Assembly (NCBI GenBank): GCA_036494545.1
Contig: DASXOB010000006.1
Location: 186,001 to 250,000 of the forward strand
Origin: JAICXG01 sp036494545
GTDB lineage: Bacteria; Verrucomicrobiota; Verrucomicrobiia; Chthoniobacterales; UBA10450
DNA length: 64,000 nt
Direction: 5' to 3'
A program made the translations under genes and the position numbers. Positions 17,160 through 26,233 of this stretch are shown here, one piece after another; within the stretch, counting starts at the first letter, position 1; each line of letters opens with the position of its first letter. The notes under the pieces were generated by a model, which had not been told where the DNA came from, did not search any database, and worked only from the letters and a program-made list of their open reading frames with translations.

Positions 17160-19118
17160 CTAAATGACCCCGGGCGCGCCAGCTTTGTCCCACCCGGGAT
17201 CGTGGGCGAGCGGCACTACCGGAATTTCGTCTTCGGAAATAAGCTCGCCAGAGGTGTATTCCGGCGGCAATGGCGGCGGGACCGGCTTGCGGGCTTTGAG
17301 GGCGAATTCATCGCCGAATTTTTCGAGGAAACTTTGCGTTGGCCAGGCGCAGGCTTCGCCAAACGCGCAGATCGTGCGGCCGGCGATGTTGTCGGCCACG
17401 TTTTTCAAGGTCGCGGGATCCTGGGTCACACCGCCGCCTTCCAGCATGCGTTGGGTGATTTTTTTCATCCAGAGCGAACCCTCACGACATGGAGTGCATT
17501 GGCCGCAGCTCTCGTGGGCATAGAACTCATTGATGTTATTCAACGCCCAGACCATGTCGCGCGCGTCGTCCAGCACGATGACGCCGCCTGAACCAGCCAT
17601 CGAGCCGGCCGCGGCTAACGAATCAAAATCCATCGGGATTTCTTCCAAAGAGACTTCGCGGTCTTTGAGCTTAAATGTGTCACCAGCGCGCAGGACCTTT
17701 GCCGAGCTGCCACCTGGAATGACCGCTTTGATCTTGCGTCCGGCTTTGGGTCCGCCGGCGAGGTCATTGATCACCTGGCCCATGGTGAGCGCGCCTACTT
17801 CAATCTCGAAATAGCCCGGCCTAACGACGTCGCCACTGACACAAACAATGCGGGTCCCGGTATTGTTGGGCCGGCCGAGGCGCGCGTATTCCCCGCCGCC
17901 CATCGCGATGATGTGCTTCACATGGCAAAGCGTTTCTACGTTATTCACGATTGTCGGGCACATGTAGAGCCCGAGCACCGCCGGAAAATAAGGCGGTTTG
18001 ATGCGCGGGTAGGCGCGCTTGCCTTCGAGCGATTCAATCAGGCCGGTTTCTTCGCCGCAAATGTAGGCGCCAGCGCCACGATGAACGTAAAATTCAATGT
18101 CGAAACCGGTGCCCAGAATGTTCTTGCCGAGGAAATACCTGGCGCGGGCTTCTTCGATCGCGTGCTCAAGAATCTTCGCTCCCTCGGGGAACTCGCCACG
18201 GATATAGATATACGCAGTATGAACGTTGAGTGCCCAACAGGCGATCAGCATTCCCTCGAGCAACTGATGCGGATCCTGATGAATGATGTAGCGATCTTTG
18301 AAGGTGCCCGGCTCGGATTCGTCGGCGTTGCAGATTAAATAGACCGGCTTTTTTTCGGCGGACTTGATGAAGCTCCACTTCACACCACAGGGAAAACCCG
18401 CACCGCCGCGTCCACGAAGCCCTGAAGTCTTGACCTCGTTGACGATCTCGGTGCGCGACATCGTGATCGCTCGGCGCAATTGTTCATAGCCGCCATGTCG
18501 CAGATAGCAGTCGATGTCGACGGTATAGTCTTCACGGCCGATATTCTGGAAAACGAGACGACGCTCAAGAGGATGGGGAGCGTGGTGAGTGAATGATAGC
18601 GCGCGATTTGTGAGAAGCGCGGAAGCCGATTCTGAAGCAACGTTTTCGTGCAGTTCGTCATCGACCATGCAAACCGGCGCGGTGCCACAGCTGGCAAGGC
18701 ATTCGACAAACTCAATACTGTATTCGCCGTCGGCACTAACGGAGACTGGATTGTGCATTCCCTCTTCCTGGTGCTCACGATCGATATTCGTTAGGCTGCT
18801 GAGTTTCTCCATGAGGGGATAAGCGCCGGCCATGGCGCAGCTCAGGGTTCGACAAACGCGGATATGTTTCCGTCCGGCTGGCGACTGACGAAACATCGGA
18901 TAGAAGGTAACCAGCTCAAGAATGTTGATCGGTTCCAACTCAAGCCGGGCGGCGATCCAGGTCACACCCTCGTCGCTGAGGTGGCCGAAATGTTTCTGCC
19001 AAAGGTGCAGCAGCGGAAGAGCCGCGCTCCGTTTCTGCTCGGCTGGATAATGACTGATCGCCTCTGCCATTTTCCGCTCGAGCTCTGGCGGAATGTTCGT
19101 GGTTATGGTCGCCTCCAC
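17160..19118 (-). CDS. nuoEF: fused NADH-quinone oxidoreductase subunits E and F
   Basis: NADH-oxidising module of complex I in one 652-residue chain. The N-terminal part (about 1-165) is a NuoE thioredoxin-like domain with the 2Fe-2S ligands C89, C94, C140 and C144. The remainder is NuoF: the FMN/NADH site GLRGRGGAGFPCGVKW, the ICNADESEPGTFKDR block and the 4Fe-4S (N3) motif ESCGQCTPCREG. No stop or frameshift separates the halves, and the linker (about 165-190) is short. Fused nuoEF genes are known but uncommon. It begins 10 bases after a BamE-like lipoprotein gene. Confidence 0.95.
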   Translation of the reverse strand: MEATITTNIPPELERKMAEAISHYPAEQKRSAALPLLHLWQKHFGHLSDEGVTWIAARLELEPINILELVTFYPMFRQSPAGRKHIRVCRTLSCAMAGAYPLMEKLSSLTNIDREHQEEGMHNPVSVSADGEYSIEFVECLASCGTAPVCMVDDELHENVASESASALLTNRALSFTHHAPHPLERRLVFQNIGREDYTVDIDCYLRHGGYEQLRRAITMSRTEIVNEVKTSGLRGRGGAGFPCGVKWSFIKSAEKKPVYLICNADESEPGTFKDRYIIHQDPHQLLEGMLIACWALNVHTAYIYIRGEFPEGAKILEHAIEEARARYFLGKNILGTGFDIEFYVHRGAGAYICGEETGLIESLEGKRAYPRIKPPYFPAVLGLYMCPTIVNNVETLCHVKHIIAMGGGEYARLGRPNNTGTRIVCVSGDVVRPGYFEIEVGALTMGQVINDLAGGPKAGRKIKAVIPGGSSAKVLRAGDTFKLKDREVSLEEIPMDFDSLAAAGSMAGSGGVIVLDDARDMVWALNNINEFYAHESCGQCTPCREGSLWMKKITQRMLEGGGVTQDPATLKNVADNIAGRTICAFGEACAWPTQSFLEKFGDEFALKARKPVPPPLPPEYTSGELISEDEIPVVPLAHDPGWDKAGAPGVI

Positions 19119-19128
19119 GGGATGACGA

Positions 19129-19425
19129 CTAATCGTGGAGATTGCTTTCCTTGGACGTCACTTCGTCATTGAAAAAGACAATGGTGACCGATTCATTGCC
19201 TTGCTGATAAACGTAGGTCACTTTCTTTGTCACCAGCAGATTCGTGCTATCGACCGACGTCGGCGGCCCCAGAATGGATTCAACCTGCTTGCGGCTCATA
19301 CCTTTGTCGACTTCGTCGACGTTCGCTCTCGTTAGGCGTTTTCCCTGGCAGGCGCTCCAGGCGAACAGCACGACCAGCAGAAGGCTGAGCCAACGCGAGG
19401 GTTTCAGGTTTGTCATCATCACCAT
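19129..19425 (-). CDS. BamE/SmpA-like lipoprotein (second of a tandem pair)
   Basis: A 98-residue predicted lipoprotein with lipobox SAC near residue 26, after which a small domain of the BamE/DUF3862 type follows: NVDEVDKGMSRKQVESILGP and a C-terminal strand VTIVFFNDEV. BamE-like folds assist outer-membrane or cell-envelope assembly, but these short proteins have no assigned role. It is a clear paralogue of the next gene upstream and both lie between nuoD and nuoEF. Four possible start codons (ATG or GTG) occur in the first four positions. Confidence 0.75.
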   Translation of the reverse strand: MVMMTNLKPSRWLSLLLVVLFAWSACQGKRLTRANVDEVDKGMSRKQVESILGPPTSVDSTNLLVTKKVTYVYQQGNESVTIVFFNDEVTSKESNLHD

Positions 19426-19440
19426 GCAGACACGCAGTCT

Positions 19441-19746
19441 CTACGGCTCGCGTCCGAGATTCGTGTCCTTACCGTCGACCTCGTCGTTCTTGAAGGTGAT
19501 CATGGCGAACTTCTTGCCGTCCTCGTAACGGTAGGTGGTTTTCTTGAAAATGATCATGTCCTTTGTCTCAACGGTGGTCGGCGGCCCGAGGATCTTTTCC
19601 ACCTGCGCCTTCGACATCCCGAGTGAAATTTGGTCGTAGTTAGCGCTGGTGAGCTTCGATCCAGAGAGGCTGCGAGTGCAGGCGTCGAACGATAAGGAGA
19701 CCAGCATTGCGACAAGAAGGCAGAGGAGTTGGCTTTTGCTTCTCAT
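19441..19746 (-). CDS. BamE/SmpA-like lipoprotein (first of a tandem pair)
   Basis: A predicted lipoprotein of about 101 residues, lipobox DAC after a hydrophobic stretch, with NYDQISLGMSKAQVEKILGP and MITFKNDEVDGKDTNLG. The paralogue just downstream shares the same order of motifs, so the pair arose by duplication. The frame is open to 19767, but that would overlap the nuoD stop; the ATG at 19746 leaves an eight-base spacer after nuoD and precedes the signal sequence. Their position inside the nuo operon suggests co-expression with complex I. Confidence 0.75.
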   Translation of the reverse strand: MRSKSQLLCLLVAMLVSLSFDACTRSLSGSKLTSANYDQISLGMSKAQVEKILGPPTTVETKDMIIFKKTTYRYEDGKKFAMITFKNDEVDGKDTNLGREP

Positions 19747-19754
19747 GAGGTTTT

Positions 19755-21011
19755 TCACCTGTCGCATTCTCCCATAACGAAGTCCAGACTACCGAGGATG
19801 GCGACAACGTCGCTCATCATATTGCCGGGGAGCAGCTCAGGCAAAATGCTCAGATTGACAAAGGAGGGCGCACGGATCTTCAGGCGATGGGGCACACCGC
19901 CGCCTTTGCTGTTAATGTAAAAACCGAGCTCGCCCTTCGGGTTTTCTGCGCCGAAGTAAATCTCTCCCGGCGGCGCGTCGATCCCCTCGGTTACGACCAT
20001 AAAATGATGGATCAGTTCTTCCATTTTCGTCAGGACGCGTGCCTTTGGCGGGAGCGTATTCTTCCAATCGCCGACATTGATCGGGCCGCTCGGAAGTCTG
20101 TCGATCACCTGCCGCAAAATGCGAACGCTCTGTCGCATTTCTTCGATGCGAATGAGGTAACGATCATAGCAGTCACCGGCGCTTCCGATAGGAACCTCAA
20201 AATCGTATTGGTCGTAGTTGAGATAGGGATGTTTGCGTCGCAGATCGTGCTCGATGCCGCTGCCGCGCAAGTTCGGACCGGAGAGCGCGTAGGCAATGGC
20301 GCGATCCTGCGGAATAACGCCGATGTCGCAGGTCCGATCCACGAAGATACGATTGCGCGTCAGGAGACGATCGATCTCGTCGAGCTGCGGAATGAAACCG
20401 TCAAGAAACGCCGCCAGCTGCGGGATGAATTGCGCCGGCAGATCTCGGATTTGTCCCCCGACCCGTGTATAGGAGGTGGTGAACCGCGCACCGGTAAGCA
20501 GTTCGAACAAATCGTAAAGTTTTTCCCGCTCCGTAAAGGTGTAGAGGAAAACCGTCATGGCTCCGAGATCGAGCGCCATTGCACCCAGGCCTAACAAGTG
20601 CGCCGAGATGCGCGCTGTTTCGCAGCAGATGACGCGGATCGCTTTGCCGCGCGGCGGAAGCTCCCAGCCCATCAGTTTCTCGACCGCGAGCGCGTAGGCA
20701 ACGTTGTTCGAGAGCGGCGCAAGGTAATCGAGTCGATCGGTATAGGGAATAAATTGATTGTATTGCATATTCTCGGCGATCTTTTCGTCGCCGCGATGCA
20801 AGTAGCCGATGTCGGGGGTCGCCTTCGTCACCAATTCCCCGTCCAGCTCGAGCACAAGACGCAAAACGCCGTGAGTCGCGGGGTGGGATGGGCCCATGTT
20901 GAGCACCATCTTTTCGCCAATCAAATCGTCGTTAGGCGTATTCTCCGCCTGGGCCTGCATGGTGCGGGCGAGGGGATCGGGCGCAGCAACTTCGCGAGTT
21001 TCGGCCGGCAT
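19755..21011 (-). CDS. nuoD: NADH-quinone oxidoreductase subunit D
   Basis: 49-kDa-type subunit that forms the quinone site with NuoB and NuoH. The 418-residue protein has MGPSHPATHGVLR (39-51), YLHRGDEK, and a C-terminal VVAILGSLDFVMGECDR. It is the first gene of the cluster; nuoA, nuoB and nuoC are absent upstream, where the divergent fabD begins 61 bases away. They must lie elsewhere, or the operon has been split. Confidence 0.95.
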   Translation of the reverse strand: MPAETREVAAPDPLARTMQAQAENTPNDDLIGEKMVLNMGPSHPATHGVLRLVLELDGELVTKATPDIGYLHRGDEKIAENMQYNQFIPYTDRLDYLAPLSNNVAYALAVEKLMGWELPPRGKAIRVICCETARISAHLLGLGAMALDLGAMTVFLYTFTEREKLYDLFELLTGARFTTSYTRVGGQIRDLPAQFIPQLAAFLDGFIPQLDEIDRLLTRNRIFVDRTCDIGVIPQDRAIAYALSGPNLRGSGIEHDLRRKHPYLNYDQYDFEVPIGSAGDCYDRYLIRIEEMRQSVRILRQVIDRLPSGPINVGDWKNTLPPKARVLTKMEELIHHFMVVTEGIDAPPGEIYFGAENPKGELGFYINSKGGGVPHRLKIRAPSFVNLSILPELLPGNMMSDVVAILGSLDFVMGECDR

Positions 21012-21023
21012 TTATGAAGATGA

Positions 21024-21046
21024 ATTGGCAATTGCCGGTTGCCAAT
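21024..21046. repeat. hairpin and 7-base quasi-tandem repeat between nuoD and fabD
   Basis: ATTGGCAA at 21024-21031 pairs perfectly with TTGCCAAT at 21039-21046 across a seven-base loop. On the minus strand the spacer reads as successive 7-mers ATTGGCG, ATTGGCA, ACCGGCA, ATTGCCA. It occupies most of the divergent promoter region, so it could be an operator, but its quasi-periodic build matches repeat islands elsewhere in the window. Confidence 0.5.
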
Positions 21047-21072
21047 CGCCAATTTTGAATGAGCGCTAACCA

Positions 21073-22011
21073 GTGAGCAGAAAAATCGCGATCCTTTTTT
21101 CGGGACAAGGCGCCCAGACTATCGGGATGGGAAAGGATTTGGCGGAGCAATTTCCCGAGGCTGCCGACTTGTTTCGTCGTGGGGACCAGGTCCTCGGACG
21201 CAGTCTTAGCACCATCGCCTGGGAAGGTCCGATGGAAGAACTGACTCGCACGAGCAATTGCCAACCTGCGCTTTACATTCACGGCCTGGCTTGTCTGAAT
21301 CTGCTGCGCGAAATCGCCGGGCCATTTCCGGTGGCAGCTGCGGCGGGGTTGTCGTTAGGCGAATGGACCGCGCACGCGGCCGCTGGAACATTTTCATTCG
21401 AAGACGGGTTGCGGCTTGTTGAGCGGCGAGGGCGCTTCATGGAAGCGGCTTGCAAAGCTACGTCCGGCGCGATGGCAGCGATGATCGGCGCCGACGAGTC
21501 AGCGGTGCGGAAACTCGCAGCCGATACAGATGTTGACGTAGCGAACCTAAACGCGCCCGGACAAATCGTTGTCTCTGGAGAACGGTCAAAGGTGGAAGCT
21601 GCGGTTGGTTTGGCGAAAGCTCATGGCTTACGCCGCGCGACTTTGTTGAATGTCGCGGGCGCCTACCACTCGCGCTTGATGGAGAGCGCATATGTGCAGA
21701 TGGGCGAAGCGCTGCGTGGCGTTGACCTGCAGAAGCCGCAGTTCCCAGTGATCAGCAACGTAGCCGGCGAGCGGGTTGAATCAGCGGACGACATCCGGCG
21801 CACGCTTCAGGATCAAGTGACATCGACTGTTCGCTGGACCGACTGTATGGAGCGAATGCTTGAAATGGGATGCGATTTCTTCTTGGAGCTTGGTCCTGGC
21901 GGCGTGCTTGCAGGGTTGCTCCAACGCACGCGCAAGGGCGCCGAAGTCGTGAGCGTGAGCGATGTGGCTTCGGTTCAGAGGTGCGTTGAAACGCTTAGTG
22001 CGATAGGCTAG
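21073..22011 (+). CDS. fabD: malonyl-CoA:ACP transacylase
   Basis: Loads malonyl groups on acyl carrier protein for fatty-acid synthesis. The 312-residue protein has FSGQGAQTIGMG (9-20), the nucleophile elbow GLSLGEWTA (catalytic S94; most homologues have GHSLGE) and GAYHSRLM with the active-site His. It starts at GTG 21073. Other fab genes do not follow. The TCGTTAGGC word at 21352 encodes precisely the active-site Ser-Leu-Gly. Confidence 0.93.
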   Translation: MSRKIAILFSGQGAQTIGMGKDLAEQFPEAADLFRRGDQVLGRSLSTIAWEGPMEELTRTSNCQPALYIHGLACLNLLREIAGPFPVAAAAGLSLGEWTAHAAAGTFSFEDGLRLVERRGRFMEAACKATSGAMAAMIGADESAVRKLAADTDVDVANLNAPGQIVVSGERSKVEAAVGLAKAHGLRRATLLNVAGAYHSRLMESAYVQMGEALRGVDLQKPQFPVISNVAGERVESADDIRRTLQDQVTSTVRWTDCMERMLEMGCDFFLELGPGGVLAGLLQRTRKGAEVVSVSDVASVQRCVETLSAIG

Positions 22012-22046
22012 AGGGCAGGTTTCGGGTTGCCGTCGGGCATATTTCG

Positions 22047-23702
22047 ATGCGCGGGGCGCGTTATTTTAGCTTGAGCGGGTCGGGCGAATTTTTTGCGGCC
22101 CTCGGCTTGTCAGTGGCAATGCTCACGCTGCGCCTGCTGAATATTTTCCGCTATCGATTCGACACGGATGAGTCGCAGCACATGCACGTGCTCTGGGGTT
22201 GGACGCACAACCTCGTGCAATACCGCGATATTTTCGACAATCACATGCCGCTTTTCCAGATTGCTTTCGCGCCTCTCCTGGGACTGGCCGGCGAACGAGC
22301 GGAGACACTTTTTGTCATGCGGTTGGCGATGTTGCCGCTCTATTTTCTTGCCGCGTGGGCGACCTATCGCATCGGCGAAATTCTCTTTTCGCGGCGGGTC
22401 GGCCTATGGGCGGCGATTCTTACCGGTTGTTATCATCTTTACTTTTTCAGTTCGCTCGAATTTCGGACAGACAACCTCTGGGCGCCGCTGGCGTTACTCG
22501 CGATTCTGACCTTGATCGAGGGAGAATTCTCTCTGCGGCAAGCGTTCACCGCGGGTTTGGTCTTGGGCTTTTGTTTTGCGATTTCCGCCAAGACATTGCT
22601 TTTGCTGTTCGTAATTCTTCTTTCAGGCGTTTGTGCGCGCTTTCTTTCCGCGCGACCGCCAAAGCTCACGCGCTATACGCTTGCCTGGCTCGCGGCGATT
22701 CTGATTGTGCCAGTCGTAATCATGCTTTGGTTTGCGGCTGCGGGTGCCTGGTCGCAATTCTACTACTGCGTTTTTCAGCATAACATTCTCCCGGGGGTTG
22801 ATCGGACCAATGATCCGGAGACTTGGATGGTTCTCTTCCCATTGAGCTTTCCGCTCCTTCTGTATGCCGGCTGGCGAATCGTTCGCGGCGTAAGTGATTC
22901 AGAACTGGGCTTCCGTCGTTGCTTCGTTTTCCTCATCGCCGCCTTTTATTTCGCTGGGCTCTATAGCTTTTGGACCCTTCTCACCCGGCAGGACATGCTG
23001 CCATTCTTTCCGCTTTGTTTTGTCTTTGTCGCAGCAGCGGTGTTTGCCTTGCCGGACCGCGTCCTGCGTTCCCTGCCTCAGGCGTGGTTGGTTGTCTTTG
23101 AATTGCTAACGGTGATTGTGACTCGGCCCTTGGAAGCCAACGGTGCGGGGCGGGAATACAATCTCATAGCCGATACACTTCGCCTGACGACACCAGCGGA
23201 CCCTGTCTTCGATCTCAAGGGAGAAACGGTTTTTCGCCGCCGCTGCGTCTATCATGTTTTTGAACCGTTAACCCTCGTGCGAATTCATCGACGATTGATC
23301 ACGGAGCCTTTCGCCGAGCGCTGCATCTCGAGCCACACCTGTGTCATCGCGATCGAAGACGGCCATCTCACCGGCGAACTGCGGGATTGGCTGCAGACGC
23401 GTTATCTTCCCGTGACGCGCGATCTGCGCGTCGCAGGATCCTTCCTTGCCGGCAATGGAGCAGGCCGACCGATAGTTTTTCAAATCACAATCCCGGCGGA
23501 ATACGAAATCATTTCTCCCAGGGGGGCCGTTGACGGTTTGCTCGATGGCGAGCCGCTAAAGAAAAGGCGATTCCTGACCGCGGGTGAGCATCGATTCGTT
23601 CCTGACACTAACGGAAATGCCTTGGCTGTCCTCTGGGCGCGAGCGGTTGAGAAGGGTTTTGACCCCTTTCGGCTGAGGAATTTCGAAGTGCGCAAGGGAT
23701 AA
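22047..23702 (+). CDS. GT39-type membrane glycosyltransferase
   Basis: A 551-residue protein with about 11 transmembrane helices and an early acidic motif FDTDESQHMHVLWGW in the first periplasmic loop, where the ArnT/PMT (GT39) superfamily has its catalytic Asp/Glu. Such enzymes transfer sugars from polyprenyl phosphates on the periplasmic side. The C-terminal ~180 residues form a soluble domain. It starts 36 bases after fabD. The gene holds no exact CCTAACGA word. Confidence 0.75.
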   Translation: MRGARYFSLSGSGEFFAALGLSVAMLTLRLLNIFRYRFDTDESQHMHVLWGWTHNLVQYRDIFDNHMPLFQIAFAPLLGLAGERAETLFVMRLAMLPLYFLAAWATYRIGEILFSRRVGLWAAILTGCYHLYFFSSLEFRTDNLWAPLALLAILTLIEGEFSLRQAFTAGLVLGFCFAISAKTLLLLFVILLSGVCARFLSARPPKLTRYTLAWLAAILIVPVVIMLWFAAAGAWSQFYYCVFQHNILPGVDRTNDPETWMVLFPLSFPLLLYAGWRIVRGVSDSELGFRRCFVFLIAAFYFAGLYSFWTLLTRQDMLPFFPLCFVFVAAAVFALPDRVLRSLPQAWLVVFELLTVIVTRPLEANGAGREYNLIADTLRLTTPADPVFDLKGETVFRRRCVYHVFEPLTLVRIHRRLITEPFAERCISSHTCVIAIEDGHLTGELRDWLQTRYLPVTRDLRVAGSFLAGNGAGRPIVFQITIPAEYEIISPRGAVDGLLDGEPLKKRRFLTAGEHRFVPDTNGNALAVLWARAVEKGFDPFRLRNFEVRKG

Positions 23703-23760
23703 AAAGGTCCGGCCGCGGCTTGCACTAACAAATAGTTCTGTTAAGACCGATACCCCGCGC

Positions 23761-24858
23761 ATGATCAGTCCATCTTTCCAATCGCGCTCGCGCGTGATGA
23801 TGTTTGCGCCTCATCCAGACGACGAATCTCTTGCTACCGGTGTGCTTTTGCAGCGCGCGGTCAATGCGGGCGCCGAAGTACGCGTCGTTTATGCGACCGA
23901 CGGCGAGCGCAACTGTTGGCCACAGCGCCTGCTTGAGGGAAAAGTGTGGCTAGGCGACATGGATCGCCGACGCTGGGGTGCGCGCCGCCGGACAGAGGCT
24001 CTGGCCGCTTTGCAGGTTTTGGGAATCGAGCCGGCCCAGGTGGATTTTCTGAGTCTTCCTGATCAGGGGTTGACCGACATGCTGCTCGAAGGACAAGACG
24101 AGATCGTCCTCCGCATCGCCGAAACCATTCGAGTATGGGAGCCAACGCATCTGCTTTTACCGGCAGCGGCTGATACCCATCCTGACCATAGCGCGCTTTC
24201 GGTCTTGCTCGATATTGCGCTTCAGAATTATCCGCCGGTAAGCCAACGCGTCGTTAGGCTGCATTATCTCGTCCATGGCCGGAGCGAAGCGTTCGGCCGC
24301 GGAGCTTTCGAGCTTGCGGGAAGCGCGCTGGAGAAAGAGGCAAAATGCCGCGCCATCCGTTGTCACTTCACTCAAATAGCTCTTTCGCGCCGTCGATTCC
24401 TTTCCTATGCGCAACGGCCCGAGCGCTTCGTGGTTGGCGAACGCGATGTCGCGCACGGCTGCGACGGTCCAATTCAGTCGTCCCTGCGCGACCACGATCA
24501 GTTGCGGCTGGATGTCGCGTTCACGCTTAAGCCTCTGCGCGCCGACGGCGCATCGCTTTACCTGCTAGGGCACGAGAGTGCTACTGAGTTGCGCCGCCTG
24601 CGAACTGTCTTGCCCGGGCGGAGCGCCCGCATAGACCTGATCGATTGCGCCAGTGGCGCGATTGCCGGCGTTGGTCGCTACCACGGCGACGCTTTCAGAG
24701 GACAGATTCTCCTCCCGCTGCGTGGTTTTGATTCTGATCGGTCTCTTTTCATTAAGCTCGACCGGCGGGTTTGGTTTTTTGATGAAGTCGGGTGGATGCA
24801 AATCGCTTCTCCGGTCCCGCGAGAGGCTGCTGTCTGCGCCCAGCTGGCTGTTGCCTAA
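23761..24858 (+). CDS. PIG-L/LmbE family deacetylase with C-terminal extension
   Basis: Zinc-dependent N-deacetylase of the PIG-L family, which usually acts on N-acetylglucosaminyl conjugates. The 365-residue protein has the metal motif PHPDDESLATG (18-28), a YATDGE motif, and the later HPDHSAL metal ligand. Roughly the last 110 residues form a beta-rich extension that I do not recognise. It follows the GT39 gene by 58 bases, so the two may act on the same glycan. The TAA stop is inside a GCCTAACGA word at 24853-24861. Confidence 0.85.
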   Translation: MISPSFQSRSRVMMFAPHPDDESLATGVLLQRAVNAGAEVRVVYATDGERNCWPQRLLEGKVWLGDMDRRRWGARRRTEALAALQVLGIEPAQVDFLSLPDQGLTDMLLEGQDEIVLRIAETIRVWEPTHLLLPAAADTHPDHSALSVLLDIALQNYPPVSQRVVRLHYLVHGRSEAFGRGAFELAGSALEKEAKCRAIRCHFTQIALSRRRFLSYAQRPERFVVGERDVAHGCDGPIQSSLRDHDQLRLDVAFTLKPLRADGASLYLLGHESATELRRLRTVLPGRSARIDLIDCASGAIAGVGRYHGDAFRGQILLPLRGFDSDRSLFIKLDRRVWFFDEVGWMQIASPVPREAAVCAQLAVA

Positions 24859-24880
24859 CGAGCAAAGGATGGATTAAAAC

Positions 24881-25333
24881 GTGACACTCACTGAGCAGAT
24901 CGACGCCGATTTAAAAGATGCCATGCGCGCCAGGGATGCTGATAGGCTTGGTGTTCTGCGCATGCTGAAATCGGCCTTCAAATATGCCGCAATCGAAAAG
25001 TCTGGCGCGGAAGGCGTGCTTGATGATGCGGAGGCAACCCTGGTCATTCGCAAACAGGTTAAGCAGCGCCAGGACTCGATCGACAGCTTCGAGAAAGGCG
25101 GTCGCACCGAGTTGGCGGAGAAGGAAAAGGCCGAGATTGCGATTCTGAATCAGTATTTGCCCGCGGCGATGAGTCCGGAGGAACTCGCGCGGCTCGTTAG
25201 GGAAACGGCGGCCGAAGTCGGAGCGACCTCAAAGGCGCAAATGGGCCTGGTCATGAAAGCGCTTGGACCGAAAATTGCCGGCCGCGCCGATGGACGCACG
25301 GTGAGTCAGGAAGTGCAAAAGCAGCTTGCTTGA
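24881..25333 (+). CDS. YqeY/GatB-like protein
   Basis: A 150-residue helical protein of the YqeY family, related to the tail domain of the amidotransferase subunit GatB and thought to bind tRNA. Seen are LRMLKSAFKYAAIEK, the charged helix RKQVKQRQDSIDSFEKGGR, and the C-terminal GLVMKALGPKIAGRADGR. The GTG start at 24881 lies 22 bases after the PIG-L stop. Length is normal for the family. Confidence 0.9.
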   Translation: MTLTEQIDADLKDAMRARDADRLGVLRMLKSAFKYAAIEKSGAEGVLDDAEATLVIRKQVKQRQDSIDSFEKGGRTELAEKEKAEIAILNQYLPAAMSPEELARLVRETAAEVGATSKAQMGLVMKALGPKIAGRADGRTVSQEVQKQLA

Positions 25334-25352
25334 GAAGCTGAGAGGATAAGCG

Positions 25353-26084
25353 GTGCAAGCTGTAGCCAGCTCTATCCTCGCAAATCCTCAACCGATCGAC
25401 TCATCAACGACTGCTCTCGTGGCCATCGTCGTCGCTGGCGGCAGCAGCCAGCGTGTTGGTTTTGACAAGCTCTTTGCCCCGCTTGCCGGAAAACCGGTCG
25501 TCGCGCATTCCATCTCGGCCTTTGAGTCTACCGCCTCGGTCGAATCCATCATTCTCGTTGTCCGCGCGGAACGTCTCACCGACTACGACGAATTGATCCG
25601 CGCGCATGGTTTTCGCAAGGTTATCGCGGTTATTCCCGGTGGCCGGCGCCGGCAGGATTCTGTCCAGCGCGGCCTTGAGCAGCTTCCGGGCAAATGCGAT
25701 TTCGTGGCCGTACATGACGCCGCGCGACCGCTCGTTAGGCCGGAGTTGATCCGGCGAATTTACGAGTGCGCGCGGGCTCACGGCGGGGCGGCCAGCGGCG
25801 CTCCGATCATCGACACGCTCAAGCGGGTTGACGAAGCACGCGTCGTTGTTGGAGGAGTTGATCGAGCGAATCTGTTCGCGGTGGAGACACCGCAAATTTT
25901 TCGACGCCAGATTTTGGAAGAAGCATACCGTGTTGTTTCCGAAGCTGCCCTCGAAGTGACCGACGAGATATCTGCCGTAGAGAAAATTGGTGGCAAAGTA
26001 GTGCTGGTGGCTAACAAGGAACCGAATTTCAAGATTACCTATTCGCCAGACCTCGCGCGCGCCGAAGCGTCTCTGCGCCGGTAA
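25353..26084 (+). CDS. ispD: 2-C-methyl-D-erythritol 4-phosphate cytidylyltransferase
   Basis: Third step of the non-mevalonate isoprenoid pathway: adds CMP to methylerythritol 4-phosphate. The 243-residue protein shows the nucleotide-binding loop VAGGSSQRVGFDKLFAPL, the signature VAVHDAARPLV and a C-terminal NFKITYSPDLARAE. It starts at GTG 25353, 19 bases after yqeY. The word TCGTTAGGC (25732) encodes the LVR of the signature. The spacer that follows (26085-26233) has no recognisable feature. Confidence 0.95.
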   Translation: MQAVASSILANPQPIDSSTTALVAIVVAGGSSQRVGFDKLFAPLAGKPVVAHSISAFESTASVESIILVVRAERLTDYDELIRAHGFRKVIAVIPGGRRRQDSVQRGLEQLPGKCDFVAVHDAARPLVRPELIRRIYECARAHGGAASGAPIIDTLKRVDEARVVVGGVDRANLFAVETPQIFRRQILEEAYRVVSEAALEVTDEISAVEKIGGKVVLVANKEPNFKITYSPDLARAEASLRR

Positions 26085-26233
26085 ACGCGGTCGAAAGCCT
26101 GTTGGTGCCCGGAGCGTTCGAAGCGGCGATCGATTCACACACGAGGTGAAACCGACGCTGGCGCGACTTTGAAGCCCAAGGGGATTAGAGCTGCACTCAT
26201 TGCGACGCTGTACTTTGCAGGCTAATTATCCCA

